64,000 bases of DNA, taken from contig NZ_JACVAK010000006.1 in NCBI RefSeq assembly GCF_014851805.1, positions 52,916 to 116,915 of the forward strand, read 5' to 3'. The notes under the pieces are model-generated. The model had not been told where the DNA came from and did no database searches. It saw only the letters and a list, made by a program, of their open reading frames with translations. Positions 60,301-64,000 of the stretch are shown piece after piece. Both the position numbers and the translations under genes were made by a program. Origin of the DNA: Pseudoxanthomonas sp. PXM02. GTDB taxonomy: Bacteria; Pseudomonadota; Gammaproteobacteria; Xanthomonadales; Xanthomonadaceae. How positions within the stretch are numbered: the first letter of the stretch is position 1; each line of letters starts with the position of its first letter.

Positions 60301-60787
60301 CGGCCTCGTTGCCGGCCTCCTGCTTCGAAGACAGTGCGAGGCGCATGATCGGCTGGGTGGACGGATTGAAGCGCAGCAGCACCGGAGCCTTGGCCTCCAG
60401 GGGCAGCTGCAGCGTTTCCATCTTGTCGCGCACGTCCAGGCCGGCCTGTTGCATGTCGGTGCCCCACGCGAACTCGAGCACCACATCGCTCTGCCCGGTG
60501 CGCGAGATCGACTTGAGCTTGCGCAGGCCCTTGACGATGCCCAGGGCCTCTTCCGCCGGTTGCGAGATCAGCGTTTCCACTTCCGCCGGCGCCGCACCTT
60601 CATAGTCGGTGCGCACGGTCAGCGTCGGATAGCTCAGGTCCGGCAGCAGCTCGACCTTCAGGCTGGACAGCGAGATCAGGCCGAACAGCACCAGGGTGAG
60701 CGTCATCATCGCGATGGTGACGCGCCGGCGCGTGGAGAACTCGATCAGGTCGAAGCCACCGCCGGACGAAGGTCCGTGCGCACTCAT
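57323..60787 (-). CDS. RND efflux permease (first of pair), with large cytoplasmic insert
   Basis: A 1154-residue permease of the same superfamily. The start is RVTIAMMTLTLVLFGLISLS; the proton-relay motif is GLVVDDSIVVLESIAK, with both Asp. A region of about 100 residues between helices 6 and 7 (from PPLEFPAETPREPW to KRPVPVLGG) is longer than in AcrB and contains basic and amphipathic sequence. The ATG at 60787 overlaps the adaptor stop (ATGA). Tandem permeases suggest a mixed trimer, as in MdtBC. Confidence 0.92.
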   Translation of the reverse strand: MSAHGPSSGGGFDLIEFSTRRRVTIAMMTLTLVLFGLISLSSLKVELLPDLSYPTLTVRTDYEGAAPAEVETLISQPAEEALGIVKGLRKLKSISRTGQSDVVLEFAWGTDMQQAGLDVRDKMETLQLPLEAKAPVLLRFNPSTQPIMRLALSSKQEAGNEADAIRRLMELRRYADDDLKRKLEPVAGVAAVKVGGGLEDEVQVDIDQRKLAQLGLSLDTVIQRLQQENVNLSGGRLEEGSQRYLVRTVNQFTTVEQMREMLLTTAAGSSSSSSTGTNQQLMTAILGSSDPNVIAALRSDASGGAPSVRLKDVADVRQGYKEREAVIRSAGHEAVELAIYKEGDANTVSTADALEQRLEIIRKELPKDIEMTAVEDQSVFIRHAIKDVKVDAVIGGLLSILIIFLFLRDGWSTFVISLSLPISIIATFFFMGQLGLSLNVMSLGGLALATGLVVDDSIVVLESIAKARERGMGILEAAIKGTREVFMAVVASTLTTIAVFLPLVFVEGIAGQLFRDQALTVSIAIAVSLVVSMTLIPMLSALKGRPPLEFPAETPREPWRPESRWKKPAAYAGRGIGALFRYGFFWLVWLVVRIFRGLAAVIGPVMRKASDLAMAPYGRAEAGYLRILPAALKRPVPVLGGAALAFALTLAALPLLGVDLIPQLAQDRFEMTAKLPPGTPLAQTDALVREVQRAHAGEDGVRLLYGVSGTGTRLDASPTESGENIGKLSVVMTDNAREQGLTERLRETMKQWPEAQVDFARPELFALAAPLEIEIEGNNLESIRVAGNRLAELLRQSPHYADVKSTVEQGFPEIQIVFDQDRAAALGLTTRQIADAVVNKVRGNVATRYSFRDRKIDVLVRVQESERASVDDIRRLIVNPSGNKPVELISVADVIATTGPSEIHRADQRRVAIVSANLRDIDLGTAITEVRDMVAENPLGTDVGMRIGGQGEELGESIKSLLFAFGLAIFLVYLVMASQFESLLHPFVILFTIPLALVGAVAALLLSRSPVSVVVFIGLILLVGLVVKNAIILIDKVNQLREEGVAKRVALVEGARSRLRPIMMTTLCAVFGFLPLALAFGQGAEVRSPMAITVIGGLLVSTLLTLLVIPVVYDLLDRKPDEFYAERGRRARLVAAQAEQVISHEDDPLGGVEG

Positions 60788-61926
60788 TGCTTGCTCGCTT
60801 CTGCGGCCGGCGCCTTGGCCACGGTGGCAGCCTTCTTGTCCTGTCCGATCACCTGCACGGCGCTGCCTTCGCGCAACGCTGCCTTGCCTGCGATCACGAC
60901 CTGGTCGCCGGGCTTCAGACCTTCGCGCACTTCGACCCACCCGGCATCGTTGTAACCCAGCTTCAGTACAGCGCGCTGCGCCTTGCCATCACGGACCACG
61001 TACACGGCAGGCTCGCCGCCGTCTTCCAGCAGGGCGGTGCGCGGCACCACCAACGCATCGGCGCGCTGGTCGTAGTTGATGTTGAGGCGACTGAACATGC
61101 CCGGCTGCAATTCGCCGTCGCCGGAGAACGAGGCCACCACGCGGAACGTACCGGTTCCGTTGTCGACCACCGGCGCGACGCGATCCACCGTACCCGTGAA
61201 CTTCTTGCCCGGCAGTGCATCCACCGCCAGCCCGACGGCCTGCCCCGGCTTGAGCTTGGCGATCTCGCGCTCGGGCACATTCAACGTGGCTTCCAGCCGT
61301 GAGGCGTCGACGATGCGGATGATCGGCGAGTTGATCTGCACGAAGTTGCCGGACTTGATGGAGCGCGATGCGACGACGCCGGAGATCGGCGCGGTGATCG
61401 TGGTGTAGGACAGTTCCAGCGACGCGGCGCGGTAGACGGCGCGCGCGTTCTCCAGGTCGTACTTGATCTGGTCCACGTCGTTGGCGCTGATCATCCGCTG
61501 TTCGACCAGTTGCTGGGCGCGCCGGTAGTTGTTCTCCAGCTTGTGCATCTGCGCTGCGGCCTGGGCGACCTGCAGGCGCGGGCGGTCAGGGTCCAGCCGC
61601 ACCAACGCCTGGCCGGCACGGACCACCTGCCCTTCCTCGACCAGCACGGCCAGCGCGACACCAGAGGTCTTGGCAACGACCTGGGACTCGCCCAGCGCCT
61701 CCAGCGTGGTGGTGCCGCTGTAGCTGGCGGCCACTGCGCGCCGGGTGGCCTGGGCCACCTCGACCGGGACGGCCTCGGACTCCTTCTTTTCCTCGCCGTT
61801 CTTGGCCTGGGCCTCGGGCGTGGGACCACCCCCCTTGCAGGCGGACAGGACCAGCAGGCCGCTGAGCACGGGGATCAGTGCGAGGCGCAGGTAGGAACGG
61901 CCGGAGTGGGGGCGGGGTCGGGACAT
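60784..61926 (-). CDS. RND efflux periplasmic adaptor, lipoprotein type
   Basis: A 380-residue membrane fusion protein. The signal peptide ends with the lipobox LSAC. Next come the lipoyl/barrel-sandwich part (GVALAVLVEEGQVVRAGQAL), a coiled-coil hairpin (QAAAQMHKLENNYRRAQQLV and the following helix), and the beta-barrel and membrane-proximal domains (ITAPISGVVASRSIKSGNFV). It bridges the two permeases to an outer-membrane channel of TolC type, which is not encoded here. A tandem 11-base repeat lies in its leader. Confidence 0.93.
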   Translation of the reverse strand: MSRPRPHSGRSYLRLALIPVLSGLLVLSACKGGGPTPEAQAKNGEEKKESEAVPVEVAQATRRAVAASYSGTTTLEALGESQVVAKTSGVALAVLVEEGQVVRAGQALVRLDPDRPRLQVAQAAAQMHKLENNYRRAQQLVEQRMISANDVDQIKYDLENARAVYRAASLELSYTTITAPISGVVASRSIKSGNFVQINSPIIRIVDASRLEATLNVPEREIAKLKPGQAVGLAVDALPGKKFTGTVDRVAPVVDNGTGTFRVVASFSGDGELQPGMFSRLNINYDQRADALVVPRTALLEDGGEPAVYVVRDGKAQRAVLKLGYNDAGWVEVREGLKPGDQVVIAGKAALREGSAVQVIGQDKKAATVAKAPAAEASKQ

Positions 61927-61939
61927 GGGGCGGTACCGT

Positions 61940-61961
61940 GGTGGTGTTGTGGTGGTGTTGT
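61940..61961. repeat. Tandem 11-base repeat in the RND operon leader
   Basis: GGTGGTGTTGT occurs twice without a gap. On the transcribed strand it gives a CA-rich, unstructured leader 14 bases before the adaptor ATG. Confidence 0.8.
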
Positions 61962-62003
61962 ATGAAGGTATATCACCCCTGAACGACTTCCATGCGCCGA
62001 AGG

Positions 62004-62021
62004 TCATGGTGACTTGCGTCG
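62004..62021. repeat. Degenerate copy of the AGTCGCGATGA repeat family
   Basis: On the minus strand CGACGCAAGTCACCATGA differs at two of 18 bases from the arm of the repeat at 16059-16118. Only one arm is seen. Confidence 0.35.
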
Positions 62022-62284
62022 GGCTTCGTGCTGCCCCCTCGAAAGTTCGCAGCGCGACCATGGCGCGCGGACGCCATCGCTCGACTGTTAGCTGCTTGTC
62101 CGGTGCCATGTTGTTGCCAACGTCGACGTGCAGCGCCGCGCGGCAACCACTCGGCGGCGCGTCGTCAGTGGCGGAACAGGCGGACTGCACCGTGCCTGTG
62201 CGTGACATTCGGTCGCAGGCTATACTGCGTTCAGCCAAGCGCTGCGGTGGTCCGTGGCGCGCGCAACCTGAGAGTTTTCCGAGA

Positions 62285-62686
62285 ATGATGCGACCGCTGC
62301 CGCTCGCCGCTTGCCTTGCCTTGGCCGCCCTCCCGCTGGCCGCCCTGACCGCCCAACAGGAAACCCCGGCCGCGCCGGCCACCGCCGAAGCAGCCGCCCC
62401 GGCAGCCGCTCCCGCCGCCGCACCCAAGCCGCTGGTCGGCAATCCCGACACCGGCCGTACCCTCACCTACACCTGCCAGGGTTGCCACGGCATCGAGGGT
62501 TACAAGAACGCCTATCCGAGCTTCAAGGTACCGAAGATCGGCGGCCAGTCGGCCGACTACCTGGCCAACGCGCTGATCGAGTACCGCAACGGCAACCGCA
62601 AGCACCCCACGATGCAGGCCCAGGCGCAGAGCTTCTCCGACCAGGACATCGCCGACATCGCTGCTTTCCTTTCCACCGTCAAGTAA
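62285..62686 (+). CDS. c-type cytochrome, class I
   Basis: A 133-residue exported protein with a signal peptide (LPLAACLALAALPLAALTA), an Ala/Pro-rich linker and one haem site CQGCH. A Met in KHPTMQAQ is the likely sixth ligand, and QDIADIAAFLST is the usual C-terminal helix of class I cytochromes (c4/c5-like). It probably carries electrons in the periplasm toward a terminal oxidase. Two ATGs stand together (62285 and 62288); either may start. The second cytochrome follows after seven bases. Confidence 0.9.
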   Translation: MMRPLPLAACLALAALPLAALTAQQETPAAPATAEAAAPAAAPAAAPKPLVGNPDTGRTLTYTCQGCHGIEGYKNAYPSFKVPKIGGQSADYLANALIEYRNGNRKHPTMQAQAQSFSDQDIADIAAFLSTVK

Positions 62687-62693
62687 TCCCACC

Positions 62694-63149
62694 ATGCCCA
62701 ACGCCAAGCACGCCCAGCGTCTAGCCATCGTCCTGTTTGCGGCCCTCACCCTGGTGGCTTGCTCGAAGGAAAGCACCGAGGCTTCGGCCGAGAATCCCGG
62801 CCACGCCAGCGGCCAGCACGGTTCCAGCTCGTCGGCCGGCCTGCCGAAGGGCCACATCGCCAAGGGTGAGGAACTGGCCAAGGCCAAGGGCCAGGCCACC
62901 GGCCAGAGCTGCGTGGACTGCCACGGCGCCGAAGGCAACGCGCCGATCGACGACACCTACCCCAAGCTGGGCGGCCAGTACGGCGACTACCTGGCGCATG
63001 CGCTGCAGGCCTACCGCAGCGGCGATCGCCAGCACGCCCTGATGTCGCCGCAGGCCGCCAGCCTGAGCGACCAGGACATCTCCGACCTCGCCGCCTACTT
63101 CGGCTCGCGCCCCGCGCAGCTGCGCGACCTGCACAACGTGCACCGCTGA
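62694..63149 (+). CDS. c-type cytochrome lipoprotein, class I
   Basis: A 151-residue protein with a lipobox-type signal (LFAALTLVAC), a Ser/His-rich linker (EASAENPGHASGQHGSSSSA) and one haem site CVDCH; the sixth ligand is likely Met in HALMSPQ. QDISDLAAYFGSRP is the C-terminal helix. It resembles its neighbour enough to suggest an old duplication, but only this one appears lipid-anchored. The pair probably acts together. Confidence 0.9.
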   Translation: MPNAKHAQRLAIVLFAALTLVACSKESTEASAENPGHASGQHGSSSSAGLPKGHIAKGEELAKAKGQATGQSCVDCHGAEGNAPIDDTYPKLGGQYGDYLAHALQAYRSGDRQHALMSPQAASLSDQDISDLAAYFGSRPAQLRDLHNVHR

Positions 63150-63177
63150 GAAGCTGTCTTCCCTCGCCGGGAATGCA

Positions 63178-63201
63178 AAACGGAGCCGCAAGGCTCCGTT
63201 T
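63178..63201 (+). terminator. Terminator after the cytochrome pair
   Basis: The ten-base-pair stem AAACGGAGCC / GGCTCCGTTT encloses GCAA and is followed by CTGTTTG. It lies 28 bases after the second cytochrome stop. Confidence 0.75.
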
Positions 63202-63224
63202 CTGTTTGTGGTGATGCTGGTTCC

Positions 63225-63290
63225 TGTGGGAGCGATGTCAGTCGCGATGAACTGTCCCAATGCTCTATCGCGACTGACATCGCTCTCACA
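63225..63290. repeat. Palindromic intergenic repeat (GGGAGCGA...AGTCGCGA family)
   Basis: TGTGGGAGCGATGTCAGTCG (63225-63244, continuing to CGAT) is repeated inverted at 63267-63290, with one mismatch over 24 bases and an 18-base centre. It shares GTGGGAGCGA, AGTCGCGATGA and layout with the repeat at 16059-16118. It lies between convergent genes. Confidence 0.8.
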
Positions 63291-63307
63291 GCTCCCCCAC
63301 CTGGTGA

Positions 63308-64000
63308 TCAGCTGTCGGTCGGAATCGGCTTGCGCTTGACCGGAATGTCCGGCGGCGGACGCGCTTCGGGCGGATCGGGGAACAGGCTGCCGAGGCCGCA
63401 GCCACCGCCCAGTTGCAGCACCGAGATCGAACACTTCAGTTTCATGTTGGTGCCCGGGATGGGGATGTCGACCTCGCGCACGTTCCGCCGCACCCACTCC
63501 GCCAGCAGCGATTCGCTCGGCACCCAGTACTTGTCGAAGCTGGTGGGCTCGTAGTCATAGGGCGGGCGCTGCAACCAGGTGCCTGCCTCGTCCAGCCGCT
63601 CGCGCGTCCACTGGTCGTTGCCGCCGCCGGGGGCGCCACGCTGCGCCGTGGCGATGTCGCCGGCATTGCCGGGCACGCGCAGACTGCCATCCGCGTTGTA
63701 GAGCCCCGGCTGGGTGCGGCCGTCGGCTGCGCTGTCGCCGGCCACCTCGCGCCGCGAGTTGCCCCAATCGTCCGCGCGCGCCGGGGTATTCCATCCCCCT
63801 GCCTGTGCGGCCGGCAGCGGGCCACGCGTGGTGGACGAAGGCGCCGTCGTGCCGCGGGGCGCCGTAGACGCCGCGGTCGATGTCCCCGGCGCGGGGGCAG
63901 TGGATCGCGCGGGCGATGCCGACGTGCCGGTCGTGGCCGGTGCGGGCGCAGGCGTCGCGGCGGCCGGCGCGGGCCGCGGCGACGGCTCGCGGATCTCGGC
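63308..64000 (-). CDS. C-terminal part of a large unknown protein
   Basis: The frame is open from the right edge to the stop at 63308, giving 230 residues. The first about 80 are Ala/Pro/Thr-rich and of low complexity (TPAPAPATTGTSASPAR, then APGTSTAASTAPRG). A more globular end follows, with WNTPARADDWGNSRREV, GAPGGGNDQWTRERLDEAGT, a PYDYEPTSFDKYWVP stretch and KCSISVLQLGGGCGLG. Two Cys in the last part may pair in the periplasm. The start lies outside the window. I do not recognise the family; an exported or membrane-anchored protein with a disordered linker is likely. Confidence 0.65.
   Translation of the reverse strand, partial: AEIREPSPRPAPAAATPAPAPATTGTSASPARSTAPAPGTSTAASTAPRGTTAPSSTTRGPLPAAQAGGWNTPARADDWGNSRREVAGDSAADGRTQPGLYNADGSLRVPGNAGDIATAQRGAPGGGNDQWTRERLDEAGTWLQRPPYDYEPTSFDKYWVPSESLLAEWVRRNVREVDIPIPGTNMKLKCSISVLQLGGGCGLGSLFPDPPEARPPPDIPVKRKPIPTDS

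Larger units (their letters stand above)
61927..62284. other. Intergenic region between the RND operon and the cytochrome genes
   Basis: 358 bases between divergent genes. Seen here: the tandem repeat at 61940-61961, a degenerate AGTCGCGATG-family copy at 62004-62021, and a TATACT box at 62221-62226 directed to the cytochrome genes but without a good -35 partner. No gene was found; the frame of the first cytochrome stays open through it, but no motif or start signal supports translation. Confidence 0.6.

Noticed and set aside
54219..60955. Two very long open frames on the plus strand (each over 1000 codons) opposite the RND permease genes
   Set aside because: They mirror the third-position GC of the real genes, are rich in His, Arg and Gln, and have no domain. 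The opposite strand encodes complete RND permeases with all motifs.
61937..61961. Short repeats as a possible CRISPR or satellite array
   Set aside because: Only two copies of an 11-base unit without spacers; no cas genes in the window.
61925..62284. In-frame extension of the first cytochrome to about 253 residues
   Set aside because: The added part has no family resemblance, and the natural signal peptide begins at 62285. The extension would also cover the predicted promoter box.

Overview
The window is GC-rich chromosomal DNA from a gammaproteobacterium, most likely a member of the Xanthomonadaceae (Xanthomonas, Pseudoxanthomonas, Lysobacter or Stenotrophomonas). Four signs point there: an aryl-polyene/xanthomonadin-type pigment cluster at the left edge, the AguA/AguB route from agmatine to putrescine, a FadN-type beta-oxidation enzyme beside a PsrA-like regulator, and short palindromic repeats starting with GTAG. 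The genus is an inference. Nearly all genes are housekeeping or conserved accessory genes. No insertion sequence, prophage, integrase or CRISPR array was seen.

Layout. 1-5433 (minus strand): pigment-type operon with a ketosynthase-like chain-length factor, two acyl carrier proteins, two acyltransferases, a membrane protein, an AMP-ligase fused to a dehydratase, and a glycosyltransferase. 5504-5811: tRNA-Ala(GGC) and tRNA-Glu(TTC) with promoter and terminator. 5968-11821: small genes, the ppsR/ppsA divergent pair, an MscS channel and oligoribonuclease. 11923-18166: DUF2721, tadA, guaB-guaA, folD, DUF1244 and a hydrolase. 18177-23467: CPA2 antiporter, LtrA, and an SDR enzyme divergent from an AraC-type regulator. 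23468-32605 (minus): ndk-rlmN-pilF-rodZ, yfgM-bamB, der-moeA and a rhodanese/MoeB protein. 32793-37084 (plus): PsrA-like TetR regulator and fadN-fadA behind a PsrA-type operator. 37157-47118 (minus): cmk-rpsA-ihfB-lapA-lapB, then a minimal O-antigen set (WbpL-like, WbpM-like, galU), an FAD oxidoreductase and a CsaA-like protein. 47204-54220 (plus): rpmJ type B, an exported protein, aguA, a Tat-signal aldo/keto reductase, an NTT-like transporter, aguB, a GNAT enzyme and a TraB-family protein. 54231-61926 (minus): an RND efflux operon with one lipoprotein adaptor and two permeases. 62285-63149: two c-type cytochromes. 63308-64000: the C-terminus of a large unknown protein.

Many neighbours overlap by four bases (ATGA), so translational coupling is widespread. 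The most unusual items are the ligase-dehydratase fusion and active-site-less ketosynthase in the pigment operon, the aldo/keto reductase carrying both a twin-arginine motif and a lipobox, a terminator-like hairpin in the ndk leader, a PsrA-type operator before the fatty-acid operon, and a dispersed palindromic repeat family with at least four traces in the window. I found no clearly new multi-gene system.
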